Of a stretch of 64,000 nucleotides of DNA, positions 11,560 to 23,370 are shown one piece after another. The DNA comes from Pyrus communis (Eukaryota; Streptophyta; Magnoliopsida; Rosales; Rosaceae): assembly GCF_963583255.1 (NCBI RefSeq), contig NC_084808.1:26740300-26804299 (forward strand). The letters are read 5' to 3'. Under the pieces are notes generated by a model, which was not told where the DNA came from, searched no databases, and saw only the letters and a program-made list of their open reading frames with translations. The stretch's first letter is position 1. Each line of letters opens with the position of its first letter. The position numbers and the translations under genes were made by a program.

Positions 11560-11985
11560 TCACCATGAAATTTTCAGTTGAGCAGTTTAAAGGGAGAGGC
11601 GGTTTTGCTCTTGGTAAAAGAGAGTAATGGAAGCCTGAAGAAATGGAAGCCGTGTTTAGGGATGCTTGGATCAACTGCGAAAGTTGATGTTGAGGAAGAA
11701 GACAAAGGCCTCTTTCTTCTTACCTCACTTTCAGATTTGTACGAGAACCTTGTGAAACTTTACTGCAAGGAAAGAAACAGTAAGTTTGGAGCAGGTGCAA
11801 GCTTCTTTGGTGTGGAATGATACACACAAGAGACCATGGATGATGGTGGGCACAAGACTGCTTAAGCTATTCAAGGTTGAAATCATGGAAGAAAATTGGA
11901 AAGAGGATCTGAGAGAGACAGCAGGTTCGGATCCGGTTCTGGAGGCAAGGGTCCACAGTGCTACGGGTGCAAGGCCGGGTTAGCA
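11560..11985 (+). pseudogene. Copia gag remnant
   Basis: Broken frames give MKFSVEQFKG, then LLTSLSDLYENLV, then after a frameshift SLEQVQASLVWNDTHKR, and near the end CYGCKAG, a decayed zinc-knuckle-like piece. The order agrees with copia Gag (UBN2-like region, then CCHC knuckle). No pol follows before the 3' LTR at 12407. Confidence 0.65.
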
Positions 11986-12406
11986 AGTTTGTGGTGGAAG
12001 ACTTTGAGTATGCCCTCTAGGTACTCGAAGCAACACTTCTCCTGGTGATGTTTAGTCTCAAGTGTTGCAGGGGTTTTGCAGCAGGTGGAGCTATGGGATT
12101 CACAGGTGATGAGAAGGTCCTGAGGTAGGAGGAAGTGTGGGAATTTTGTCTGGCTCGATGGGTTGTTGCTGGAAATAGGCGCGCTGACGAGTTTCCAGGT
12201 TGCAGACAATGAAGAGGAGGAAAACCTGCTGGAGGAGACGAGGATGTGTTGAGATCCTGTCTGAAGCTAAATGGTGATTTTTAGCTTGCAGCAGCTGCAC
12301 ATGCATTGGCAGTGACTGAATCGGAACAGGACCAACGAGGTTGATTCAGAGTGTGCATGTTGGTACGTAAGGCCAATGGATTTTGGAACTTGGCCAAGGT
12401 GGAGAT

Positions 12407-12980
12407 TGTTGGAGTTTGTGGCCAAGTGGACAAATGTCCAAAATAACTTTCGACTAATAAAATAATAAGGTGGACAAAATCATTGTTGCTTTCCTTGTTT
12501 TGAGGAGAAAAGGAAAAGGCTAGCAAGTAGCCTTATTATTTTATGTATTTGGTTGTTTTTTAAAAGGGAATAAGTGTGCAGCCGAGTGTAGAGTGAGATG
12601 GAGAGAAAAGCATCCAAGGAGATGGTGTGAGCATTTGGCTCTACCATGGGCACGGGTGAGAGAAATCAAGAGAGCTAGAGTGAAAGATCTCTTATGAAAG
12701 AACTCTTGGGGTAGAGTGAGGCTCTTGGGAAAATTCTGTGAGTGGGTGTACAAGGGATATGGGATTGGGTTATGTCGATTTAACTCATGTGTAACTTGTA
12801 TTGTTTTTCTCATAGTGAAGAGCAATATCTCTCCGAGGACGTAGGCAGTTTTTTGCCGAACCTCGTAAATTTCTCTGTGTCTTTATTTCTTGTATTTTAT
12901 TTTGTTCAACTGTGTGTGATTTTGGTGAGGTTGTAATCTGAATCTCGGTTCCGCACTAACGAACGGGCCAAGGCACAACA
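12407..12980 (+). repeat. 3' LTR of the copia-type element (574 bp)
   Basis: This is a near-identical partner of 10930-11503, preceded by a short purine-rich stretch (AAGGTGGAGAT) at the expected polypurine-tract position. Confidence 0.95.
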
Positions 12981-13802
12981 ATTTATACGTCCAGTTCCGA
13001 TTGGCGTCAGCACGAACTTGAATCCGGTATCCAACTTTCTTTCTCACTGCCTGTATAGCTACCTGTTGCAAAAATCATTGGAAAGCCACAAACCAAAGCC
13101 TTCACTTTCTTTGATGCATAATAACAAAGTCGTATTGACAAGAATATTTGTAATGGTAACAATATGAGTTCAGAGAGATGAGAATAGTGCCCTCAGCTTT
13201 ACTGCAGTAAATCCTTCTTCCACAAGTGACGCTACAACATGAGCTACTTGTGTGGGTGTCCCATCAAAATCAACGAGGGCAAAAAGAAAGACAAGAACTA
13301 ACCTTTTGAACGAAGAAGATGATGATGAAGGTGCAAAGTGAACCGCGGCACCAATTCCGAAAACTCGTCGGGTTTCATTCACGTACAGCGATTTATAACT
13401 CGGGTTTTCGACATCCTTGCCCATGAAAAACAGAGGATAAACCGCAGACGACTCCAGTTGACTGCATGCAAAACCAGTTCAGGCTTTTGGCACTCAGCGA
13501 CATAGCCACCTGTGAAATTCGCCATCAAAGTCCACAATTCAACGCACATTGTATGATAAACCAGTATGAAACCGGAGATTTTTAATTACGTGAAACCTAT
13601 GAATTCCGGTACAAGTGGAAGGAGGATTGAGCTCCAACTCCTCAACGGCCTCTCTGATCTTTTCAAGTCCTTGAGGAAGAGTCAACGCTGGAGTCAGCGT
13701 CCACGTGACGCCGGCCTCGATCACCAAGTCACCGTCCTCCGTTTCTGACACTTCGCGGACTTCGATCTCCGGGCCGTCGAATCTTACTCCTCCAACGGCC
13801 TT

Positions 13803-15339
13803 AAAGACAAAAATAATACGAAAAATCAAATAGAAGTGACATCATTTAAGTGGAAATAAATGAGAGTGGAGAAATTTTTTTTTTTTGAGGGAGTCGAAAA
13901 TGGCGGGAGTTTGGGTTGAGGAATAAGAAGGGCGGCGGCAGTGGCGTCGTTGTGCGCGGGAAAGACAGGGACCTCTTGCCATGCAGGAAAGAGAGAGAAT
14001 TTGTGGGCAATAGCATCGAATGTGAGGAAGAGAGAAGAAAAAGGAGGGAGGGGAGTTTCAGAGAGAGAGAGAGAGAAGTGAAAGAAGATGAAGGTGGAGA
14101 GAAGGGGATAAGGAAACAGTGTCGTCTCTGCCGCTGGAAAGATTTTTCAATGTTATCTGCACACGAGACGGTACATCACTTATCATTATATAAATTATGA
14201 GATTTATATATTAATAAGTTAATAACTTAAAAAATATAATTTTCTACCATTTACAAAAAAACACATGATGTATCATTCGTGTTCCTGTCACAACCACAAA
14301 TTTTTCCTCCTGCTGTTGCTGTTGTGCTGTTGATGTTTCTGTTCTGGTGACCGTTATGCATTTGCATTCCTGTGGGCTAATTGGGTCTATTGGGCCTACT
14401 GGTCCTATTGGGCCCAGTTTAATGTCGATTGTCGGTTTGGTTTTTCTGGAATGGGATCATATTCGGATCCTCTTTATGAGGATCCTATGGAGCAGTTCAT
14501 CATATCTGTTCATTAGTCATCTTGCAGTTAAAAATTATTTAAAATTTTTTATTTAAAAGTGAACACAAATGGTATCTATCGAAAGTTGGCCGCAAAATAT
14601 ACGATGAACGATTAAAATAAATTGATCCCTAGAATCCTCACGAAGAGAATCTAGAGAGGATTCCGGTTTTTTAAATGGGCGAATTTTGTTAGATCTTCTT
14701 ATCAAAAGGGGGATTTGAAAACAGGCTGGATAAAAGAGGTTGGAGTTTATCTTTGAGAGGAGTCTTTTTCAAAAAAAGTAAAATTATCCAACAACAAAAA
14801 AAGCATAAATATTTCTATAAAAAAAATTATTAATTTCTGTAAGCATTTTAGAAAATGTCTAATTCCAATTTGAATTAGGCTAAACAAGTATATATTTATT
14901 TTTTTCTGAGAGATTTAGAATTAAGCTAACAAGTATACACTTTTATTCCTTTTTAATCATTTAACTTTAATAAAAACATTAAGTATTTTCGTTAATTAAT
15001 TTTACTAATTTCATTAAAGTTAATTAAGTCTCTTTTAGAAATATGCCACGACATCCATGCAGCTGACTAGGACGAGTCCAACTGATGACGTAGCACAGAA
15101 CTCTCAGTTAAACTCTGCCCATGCCAAAAGCTCACCACACGCCCGTCACAATTTTTCGTCGTCCCAGTCCATGCTCTCCAAACTACCCTTCTTCATCTCA
15201 AAATTCAGTGATTCACCACTCCAAACCAACTAAAACAAATCTCGCATCAAGGGTATTCCTTGAATCTATAAAACCCTGATTCCAACAAACTCAGCTTCAC
15301 ACACCAACATAGATATCCCACTACTAAGCAAGTACTTCA
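13803..15339. other. Spacer without a supported gene
   Basis: A GA-rich stretch (about 13980-14100) is followed by AT-rich sequence. A small element with inverted ends is listed at 14465-14652. The last 200 bases, ending with a TATAAAAC at about 15268, look like the old promoter of the ZIP gene. I see no coding signal. Confidence 0.6.
14465..14652. repeat. Small MITE-like element with GGATCCTC ends
   Basis: The left end GGATCCTCTTTATGAGGATC is matched in inverse by GAATCCTCACGAAGAGAATC at the right. The interior is AT-rich and non-coding. No clear duplication was found. Confidence 0.4.
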
Positions 15340-17519
15340 ATGGCTGCCAAAATCTACGCCCTCGCCGTCATCCTCCTCCTCCTCAGCATTGCCGGCAATG
15401 CAGCTGCCGAGGAACCACAGCAATGTGGGTCCAAATCCAAAGGACAATGCCACGACAAATCCAAGGCCTTGATACTGAAGACCATTGCTTTATTTGCCAT
15501 TTTGGTCACGAGCATGATTAGTGCTGCTTGCCGATGTTTTCACGCAAGGTTTCGGCTTTCCAACCCGGCAAAAACATGTTCGTCATTGTCAAAGCGTTCG
15601 CCTCCGGTGTCATACTTGCCACGGGGTACATGCACGTTTTGCCCGACTCGTTCGATTGCTTGACATCCGAGTGCTTGCCGGAACATCCGTGGAGGAAGTT
15701 TCCATTCACAACGTTCGTGGCAATGCTTTCAGCCGTTCTTACTCTCATGGTGGACTCGTTTTCGATGAGTCACTATAGGAAATATTTAGTTCGCGGTGCA
15801 GCTCGCGGCGAAGATGACGAGAATGCCAAAAATAGCTCTTCTCAAATAGAGCCTTTTGGGTATGGTCATGACATTAAGACTGAAGATGGACTCGACGACA
15901 AGGATTCACAGTTGCTGAGATATCGTGTTGTGGCACAGGTATTAATCTTATGATTTTGTGTAGTTTGTTACGCATGCTCGAATACTCTTAACCATTTAAA
16001 CTTGCTTACCGTATTCAACTAAATGAAACCTATTAATCGAGCATTACTTTGAAACTAAGTTAGGGTTTGAATAATTTTTAACTGAGTTGGAGTGTTGATG
16101 CATGCAGGTATTGGAACTAGGAATTGTAGTGCACTCGGTAGTGATTGGATTATCAATGGGGGCATCTGATAATCCATGCACAATCAGACCACTCATTATT
16201 GCCCTTTGTTTCCATCAACTATTTGAAGGAATGGGACTCGGCGGATGCATACTACAGGTAATTATTAATTCAGTATTCACCAACTAATCTACCAGCCTTG
16301 TATTTATTAAAGAACAATACTTGACTACTCAAAGATGAATAGGAATTCATACTCAAAATTCTTAGTGTTTTAATCACAGAGTTTTGTGTTTATGATCAGA
16401 ACCGTTCATACTATGAATTACACTGTAAAGACCATTACCATTTCTACAAAAAATAAATTTAAACTAAGGTTATTTAGTTAATCTATTTTAGCAACATAGA
16501 CAGTTTGTAATATTTTTACCAATACCGTTCATTGGTTTTTTAAACAGTTTAATGACTAAACGACCTTAGTTTTAATTTGATTTCTTGCAGAGATTATCGT
16601 TATAGGATGATTTATAATATGAACGGTTTTAATTATAAACACAAAGTTCTATATATACACAACGAACAATTTTGAGAAATTTTGAGTAGGAGTTCCTACT
16701 CATCTTTAAGTAGCCAACTAAAGTATAAATTGTATAATTAATCCTAAAACATGCTTCAAATTAATGTGGCTTGCAGGCTGAATATGGTATGAAGATGAAA
16801 GCAACAATGGTGTTCTTCTTCTCAGCCACGACACCATTTGGGATAGTGTTGCTTTTCAAAGATTGAATTGTATATCGATTGTAAGTGTTACAAGAGAGAG
16901 AGATCACACTTATAGAGAATCACAAGGAGAAGCTGCAAGAGGGGAGCAAACACAATCCCTAAGAACCAGCACTTGACCCGTGAAAAAAGCAAAAGACTTA
17001 ATTAAGGAAAGAAGCTCCTACAAGTAAGAAGGAAGTCCTAAGAGGTAAGGGACAAGACAAGGTATGGGAAGACAAGAGAGTAGGGTTAAGACCATCACTT
17101 TAGCCCATGACTTAGCTAAAGTGAGGATGACAACCCATCCTTGAGATCCTTACAAAACACTTTGGGAAGCTAAATACCAGCTCCATGAATTAAGGGAGTT
17201 GACAACTTGACACTAAGAAACCGAACTCAGCCATGCATACAACCAGAAACCCTAAAGTCCATTAGACAACTTCTAATAGATAGCACTAGGAATTGCACTG
17301 TCACATATATACAGTGACGACAGTCCGACGGCTCTGATTCTGGTCGGGTTGCTAAATGCTGCATCTGCAGGGCTGCTCAACTATATGGCGCTGGTGGATC
17401 TCCTAGCAGCTGATTTCATGGGGACTACATTGCAAGCAAATGTGAAGCTCCAAATGTTGTCTTATATTGCAGTTCTTTTTGGGGCAGGAGGCATGTCAGT
17501 AATAGCCATATGGGCATAG
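15340..17519 (+). pseudogene. ZIP-family zinc/iron transporter, broken by a frameshift and a solo LTR
   Basis: ZIP proteins are eight-helix membrane transporters of Zn, Fe and related metals. Exon 1 (15340-15938) starts MAAKIYALAVILLLLS, a signal/TM1-like stretch, then a short Cys pair (QQCGSKSKGQC) and KTIALFAILVTSMI. Near 15515-15530 the frame shifts, then continues as MFSRKVSAFQPGKN, FASGVILATGYMHVLPDSF and the variable loop. Exon 2 (16108-16257) has the conserved metal-site helices: [19 protein letters not shown] and [11 protein letters not shown]. Exon 3 (16777-17519) has KMKATMVFFFSATTPFGI, is then cut by a solo LTR, and resumes GIALSHIYSDDSPTALI...NYMALVDLLAADFMG to a TAG. The resemblance is to the ZIP1/5/IRT-like plant group. 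The loop lacks a His-rich repeat. Two independent lesions make a functional product unlikely. Confidence 0.88.
16847..17278 (-). mobile_element. Solo LTR (432 bp, copia-like) in the last ZIP exon
   Basis: A perfect 5-bp duplication GATAG (16842-16846 and 17279-17283) brackets TGTTGCTTTTC...CTTCTAATA. Removing it restores GGG ATA GCA CTA GGA ATT GCA, i.e. FGIALGIA, as expected for a ZIP protein. Read on the minus strand it starts TATTAG, probably a TGTTAG end with one mutation, and ends AGCAACA. No internal region is present. Confidence 0.8.
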
Positions 17520-20073
17520 CCTAACAGATCAACAATTATGTCAGATGGATTAATAAGATAGAATAGGATTGTGCTAGCTAGCTGCTTAATTATGTATTAA
17601 TTAGCTGTGATCTGCATGTACAGTAGGGTTAAACTTTTTGAGAATTTTAATTTATTCAGTTTTCAATCCTTAATTGGCAACTAGTTTGTATCCATCCATG
17701 GCATTCTCCTGAAATCTTTTATCCAATGAAAGGGACTTGAAAGTTGCCACTCGTGAGTGTTTAAAAGCGTTTACTCTTGCAACTGAATGCAGAAGAAGTT
17801 GTGTGTTCAAAATTTAAATCCTCTCTCTCCAGTGTCGTTCTAATCATTTCTAGGACTACTGACCAATCTTATTTTCCTTTTGGTGGGAACTACCAACTAA
17901 TATTTATAAGTTTTCCAAACCTAACTGCTAATTAACTAGTACAAGGTTACTCAACTAAGCTGAGCCACTCGTTTCCAGCTCTAGAGAAACTTCCATCGCC
18001 ATTTCCATGAGTCCATCACTGGTTGAATTAATAATATTATTAATTTTGATCTCTTTGCTGTCTTGTTATTATTGTTGGCCTGACTTCTCAACTTTCCATA
18101 CAATACATCATCATCAGCCTTTTCTTTTCTTGAACAAAAGGGTTATTAATGGACTAGCACTAGCACCTAAAGTTAATGGATCCGAAATAAATTGTTAATT
18201 ACATGTTATAAAAATCGTTTTGTGAAGAACTATTTGTGAGGATATGAAAGTATAAAGAGTAAAACATTGAAAAATGAAAAACCATGCAACGGTTTATAAG
18301 AGATTGAGTCATCATTACCTATATCGTCAATTGGTTTATGATGAAACTTTAATTTCTTTCATTCTCGTTGTGGTGAGTCTAATATATAAGGCCTCGTTTG
18401 GCAGCTCGGACTGTACTGATTATTTCTATCGGATAGGATAAATAGCCACCGAAGAGTATTGACTAAATTAGTCGGGTGTTTGGTGCAGTATCGGACTAGT
18501 GACCGTATTATTTATATTGTGTTTGGTATTATACTAGATAGGAGGAATCAAACTTAAAAAAAAAAAAATTAAAAAAGTGAAATCATTTTTTTGTTCCCAG
18601 ATCTCTCCGCACCCCCCAAACACCCTCCCTCTCTCTCTCCCTTCTTCTTCCCCGACTGCAGAAGAATCCCAAATAATTGTTCCCCAGCTCTCTCCGCCAC
18701 ACCCCCCAAACTCCCTCCCTTTCTCTCCCATATTCTTCTTCCCCGACTAAATAATCCGGGCGTTTTGGTTGGTTTTATTAAGCGGGTGTATACCGTGTTA
18801 TCCTATTCGACCGGTTAAATTAATCCGGCGCTTATTTAGTACGAGTGAACGTCAAACACCTGAGTCCGTATAACTAATCCTATCTGATCCTTTATCCGAT
18901 CTGCCAAACAGGGATTGTTACATGTGAGTGTTCATGTTGTAAATATAGCTTTGTGAATATCATATTGTTAGTTAAAAAAAAAAAAGGAAATTAGTTGGAA
19001 TTCCAAGGCTTTGCAGAGTTTAGGTACATTGACTCTGTGAGAAGAGTACCCCAAACTTATAGTTTCCAATGATGAAGATGAGCCATGTGGTACTACTATT
19101 AACATTAGTGACTAGAAAGTTAAAAAATTAAAAAAGCTGTTGGCTAGAATCATAAACAAATCTGAAATCGTGGCTATAAATTGTTCCATGCTCATGGGTC
19201 AGGCGTCGCAAATAGTGAAAGATGGAGAGGTCTCATTCCAAAACTAAAATTGGAGAAGACAATAATAGGGCCTCAAGAGTGTCCCTCGATGCGGTCAAAG
19301 AGACACTCATTCCACTCAAGACCTTTTTAAAAGCCTTGCCTTTAATAAGTGGCTTTTGTTTGCCTTATGAATACATACCACTTTCTTCTCAAATGATACT
19401 TTTCTAGATATGCTAAAAACAGTAGTTCATATTTTATATTCTCAAAGTGATTTTTAGTTTTTAATATATGTCGACATGATTTTTGCATTTTATTTTGTTG
19501 TCTATTAATTTTTCTTTTAATTTCAATCTAAATGTTATAAATAAACAAAGGTGTGTATGCAAAAAAATAAGTGTATAGAGAAAGAATATTATAAGTGTGC
19601 ATAAATCACTTCCTTATCTCATAATTTACCATAATTATTTCTTCCTCTGCATGCTTATGTTCTCCTTTTTCATATCTCTGCTTATTTCTAGTGTAATGGT
19701 ACAATTTTAATCACTCTAAGTACCAAATTGTTGTCGTATTAACTATGGGTAATTAATTAACACAATCGGTGGCTTTTATCCACATGAAATTAAGTGGGGC
19801 AATTAATCTAGGTAATGGAGACACCCAGCTTTCAAGTTGACAAGCTTACGCATGCACTTTTTGTGGAGTTAGGTTCAAAGATGACGATCTAAGATCACAA
19901 ACAACAGTTAATTGCGCATTTTCTACATAATGCAGGTGCATTTGCTGTCATTAGTAAATTAGCTGCCAGTTTTTGGTGGATCAAGGAAAACATGATTGTG
20001 GCTCTCGATGCTTAGAGAATCCTCTTAATCATTCTTATAATTAAGAATTCAAATTGATTTATCAATGTTGTAT
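17520..20073. other. Intergenic, no supported gene
   Basis: The sequence is AT-rich, with one MITE candidate (18391-18916). Short open frames near 18007 and 19222 have no recognisable features. Confidence 0.6.
18391..18916. repeat. MITE candidate with TTTGGCAG inverted ends
   Basis: The left end GGCCTCGTTTGGCAGCTCGG matches the reverse of the right end (CCGATCTGCCAAACAGGGA). The interior repeats CGGATAGGATAA/TTATCCGATC motifs and a CT-rich middle. No convincing duplication was found, so the superfamily is open. Confidence 0.55.
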
Positions 20074-21102
20074 GACTTTTTAGTCAAAATGATCCCTGAG
20101 ATTTGCATAATACATAACTTTGATTCCTGAGATTGAAAATCAATAGAAATGGTCCATGAGATTGTCCACCATCCATTATTTTGGTCCTTTAGTTAAAAAC
20201 TCCGTTACTTGTCCCGGAGCTCTTGGCCAGAAGTTTGGACAATTTTCAAGGCTTCATAACTCAGTCGTTTTTTAACCAAATTCAACCCATAATATATCAA
20301 AATGACGATAGGAAAGTGTAGAATAAGATTATACCTATTTGAAAGTCCAATGGTTGACATAGATGACCGAAAAATAGTCTGAAACGTGACTGATCTGCAA
20401 GAAAACTGGAAAACTCGCCGAAAACTGGGTAAACTTTAAACGTTCATAATTTCTTCAATACTCAATGAAATCAAGTGATTCAAAAACGAAAATCATACTT
20501 CTCAATGAGATGAAGAGAATGGTACCTTTTTAGATGGATAATTCACTGTGGTTTGGCTGAACAAAGGCTCGAAAGTGGTTAACTTGAGACCAAGACAGCC
20601 GCTTTCAATCCGTTTTCCAGCTAAACCACGATTATTTAGCCATCGAGAAAGGTATCATTCTCTTCTTCTTGTTGATAAGTATGATTTTTGTTTTTGAATC
20701 ATTCAATTTCGTTGAGTATTGAAGAAATTATGAACGTTTAAAGTTTACCCAGTTTCCGGCGAGTTTTCCAATCTTCCCGCGGACAAGTCACTTTTAGGTT
20801 ATTTTCCAGCCATCTCCGGCAATCATTGGGCTTCCAAATATGTATAATCTTGTTCTACACTTTCCTATCTTCATTTTGATATATTATGGGTCGAATTTGG
20901 TTAAGAAACGATTGAGTTACGAAGTTTTGAAAATTGCCTAAACTTTTGGCTAAGAGCTCTGGGACACTTAACGGAGTTTTTAATGGAATGACCAAAATAA
21001 TAGATGGTGGACTATCTTATGGACCATTTCTATTGATTTTCAATCTCAAAGACCAAAGTGATGTGTTATACAAATCTCAAGAACCATTTTGGCTAAAAAG
21101 CC
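20074..21102. mobile_element. Foldback element, 1,029 bp, Mutator-like by its 9-bp duplication
   Basis: The left half (GACTTTTTAGTCAAAATG...) is answered by its reverse complement on the right (...CATTTTGGCTAAAAAGCC). The arms are nearly 500 bp and the centre is around 20560-20640. The flanks are ATGTTGTAT (20065-20073) and ATGTTCTAT (21103-21111), a 9-bp duplication with one mismatch, as made by Mutator-like transposases. No transposase frame is inside. Motifs such as CTGAGATTTGCATAA near the ends are common in plant non-autonomous elements of this type. Confidence 0.85.
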
Positions 21103-22074
21103 ATGTTCTATAGATGATTTGCTTAGATCAACATGTTAATCTCCATATAATCATCATTTAGTTGAAAGGAACTTGGGGCCTTTAGCTAGCTAGGGAGAAA
21201 CCAATCAAATGTCAATATTCGAGAATTAATTGGCTAGCTTAGGCTAAGTTGCACCCAAGATTTGGACCTTCATGATTGGTAAATATACCAAAGGGGATTG
21301 AGATGGATCACTGTGCCACGTCTTTTGGTTGCAAATTTGGCAACAGTAATACTGCATGTGACTTCAGGATTGTACTAGGACGGTACTCAAAATTCTGGGG
21401 TGTATTTGTTCATGGAATCAAGACTAATGTTATAAACCCGTGTTTACTACATAATTAGTTTAGAGAAATAGACATTGGCCACGATATAACCGTGGCTTAC
21501 AAATGGACACAGATACATGTTACAGCATTCTGGCTATTGCCCAAAAACGCCACTGTTTCGTGAGCAGGACGTGGCCCCAAAATAAGTGGCCTATATTCAA
21601 ATTTCTAGTAGTGTGACTTCTCCACGGACGTCCAAAACTCATACAATGAAAATAATTCGTACAGTGAAAGCTTATTTTCAAGTGATTCCATAATTCTTTT
21701 TGCTACATTAGAAGGAATTGGATTCACAAAATATCATAACATCGTATTTTTTTAAAGTAATGATGGTGGTGTCACTAAAACACCTTTTTCAAACCGGAGA
21801 ATCAAACTCAATGAATTTTCTCTCACACAAAAAAAGAAAAAAAAAAAAAAAACTTATTTCACATTGAAATTCATATGGCACGACACTTGGCACTATTATG
21901 ACCTTTATAAAACTGATAATTACACAAAAACCCTTCGTTCTAAAACACAAGGAAATTTTTCAATGTGTCAGAAATATGGTCTAGTACTCCAATTGTTATA
22001 ATACAAGTGGCTAGAAATTTTATTTTAGAGTTTTTTAATACGGGTCCAATTTTATACATCTGTTTGGAATAGAA

Positions 22075-22250
22075 GGAGTAGGATTCTCTTTTTTTTTTTT
22101 TTTTCCTTCCCTTCTCTCCCTTCCTATTTGAACGGTCAGAGTTAAGCCATGTCAACATCTTATATTAATTTTTTATAACAAAAGAATGACAAAATAAGAG
22201 AATGAAAGAGGAAATGATGGAAGAAGATGAGAAGAGGATGAGAGAGAACC
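22075..22250. repeat. Short MITE, family M1 (copy 1 of 4)
   Basis: It starts GGAGTAGGATTCTCT followed by a pyrimidine tract. It contains TTGAACGGTCAGAGTTAAG, then ATATTAATTTTTTATAA, and ends purine-rich with GAGAGAACC. Close relatives lie at 27140-27305, 48925-49095 and 63805-63975. Confidence 0.55.
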
Positions 22251-22904
22251 TTAATCCATCACTAGTACGACACCCACGTCAACAATTAAAGTGTGTATGA
22301 CTTATTTAAATCGAATTACATCAATCGCCATCGACTCCCTATGGTTTGAATAACAAATCTTTTTTATCCCTGCACACAATGAAAACAAATTGAACGAACA
22401 GTTGATTTGGGATGGATTTTTTATATGAAAGTTAATTACGATTGCATCTGTTTCGGGTTAAATATGTTTGAACCAGAGTCAATTGAGTTTTTAGCCATCA
22501 TAATTTGAATAAGGGTGAATGAGGTAACGGGGTTCTGTACAGGTAATTTATGTTCAAATTGAATTAATCTCCGTTGTCAACATGTATTATTTATGCTTAC
22601 TGGGTCCATTGGGTTTGCTGGGGTGGGGGTGTATTGGCTTAAGTACGAAGGTATAAAATAGCGTTGTTAGTTGTTTCTTAGTTGCTGATTTCATGGCTTG
22701 TTTATTTGCAGAACATGAAAGAAGGGAACAGATTATGCAGTGGTTAGTCTTAGGTATGTAGAAAGTTTGGAAGATCAGAAATTTGAAGGACGTTCGGTTC
22801 TGAATGCTAAATTCTAGAAAAGTCAACCTGGAATTAAGGAGTAGATAAAATACACAAAAACTGCAAGCTAAATTTTAGGAAGCCAAAATCATAATATTCA
22901 AGCA

Positions 22905-23110
22905 ATTAAGGGTAAAGATTGGTACTACTGTATTGTGATATTTTTCTTCACTTGTAAGTGAGAGGTTTTAGATTCGAATCTCGTGGATGACAAGAGATCT
23001 TAGGTTCGAATCTCGTAGATGGCGAATTCAATACCAAATTAGATTGTCATTGTGTGGTTTAGCCGAACTCTCCATCTCTTTAGTCTATAATATAGCGTTG
23101 CACTAAAAAA
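22905..23110 (+). repeat. SINE-like retroposon related to the copy at 29527-29700
   Basis: The core is CTTGTAAGTGAGAGGTTTTA followed by GATTCGAATCTCG, which resembles a Pol III B box, and is partly duplicated (GGTTCGAATCTCG again). The end is A-rich. The same core, inverted, occurs at 29527-29700. Confidence 0.45.
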
Positions 23111-23119
23111 ATTAGTTAA

Positions 23120-23305
23120 GGGTAAACCACCACGGGATGGCCCAGTGGTTGGGATGAATTCTATACCCATATTTCACATTGCCATCCTGGTTTCGATTCC
23201 TGGTGTTGGTGAAATACACGATGGTGGTCAGGGAGATGTTGAAATACCTCTATGCTTAGAGACTCTTAAAAATAGAGTTATATCAAATTTTCTCATTTTT
23301 TTAAG
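23120..23305 (+). mobile_element. tRNA-derived SINE
   Basis: An A box TGGCCCAGTGG (23138-23148) and a B box GGTTTCGATTCC (23189-23200) lie about 50 bp apart, the layout of a Pol III promoter in tRNA-derived SINEs. The 3' part ends in a T-rich stretch near 23300. Confidence 0.6.
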
Positions 23306-23370
23306 TATCCAACCACATGTATTATGACACTTGTTGTATGGACCGTATTCCCGTCACTGAAAAATCGCAC
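23290..23370 (+). repeat. Short dispersed repeat, also at 33635-33712
   Basis: CATGTATTATGACACTTG...GGACCGTATTCC...CACTGAAAAATC here is matched in the same orientation at 33635-33712. It may be the tail of the adjacent SINE or a separate relic. Confidence 0.5.

Larger units (their letters stand above)
10930..12980 (+). mobile_element. Non-autonomous Ty1/copia-type LTR retrotransposon, 2,051 bp, inside the PHYLLO exon
   Basis: Two 574-bp LTRs, both TGTTGG...CAACA, enclose 903 bp. The flanks are CTTTA and ATTTA, a 5-bp duplication with one mismatch. Removing the element rejoins the PHYLLO codons ...NWTYK and EGIQFG. I count about four differences between the LTRs, so the insertion looks recent. 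The inside has the primer-binding site and a broken gag-like trace but no protease, integrase or reverse transcriptase. It therefore needed enzymes from a relative. Confidence 0.93.
9930..13802 (-). pseudogene. PHYLLO-like pseudogene: MenF fragment joined to the MenC (o-succinylbenzoate synthase) domain
   Basis: Intact plant PHYLLO is a plastid multidomain protein of phylloquinone synthesis (MenF-MenD-MenC-MenH). On the minus strand, 13802 to about 13596 reads AVGGVRFDGPEIE...LPQGLEKIREAVEEL, a MenF-type N-terminal exon. 13500-13300 carries a frameshifted continuation (NWFCMQS..., then YKSLYVNETRRVFGIGAAVHF). It passes directly into MenC at about 13290 (ALVDFDGTPTQVAHV...EEGFTAVKL), then VRKKVGYRIQVRADANRNW (13058-12981), GIQFGSSVKDCDLQYLE (10929-10870), EPVQNEGDIIGFCEESGL...ALDET (10649-10510) and KPSVVGGF...SAAFESGLGLSAY...GTYRWLKD...SGFVEASV to about 9930. 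All of MenD, most of MenF, and MenH are missing. In-frame stops (about 10215 and 9990), frameshifts, a GC donor after LQYLE and a retrotransposon in an exon show it is dead. Confidence 0.85.
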
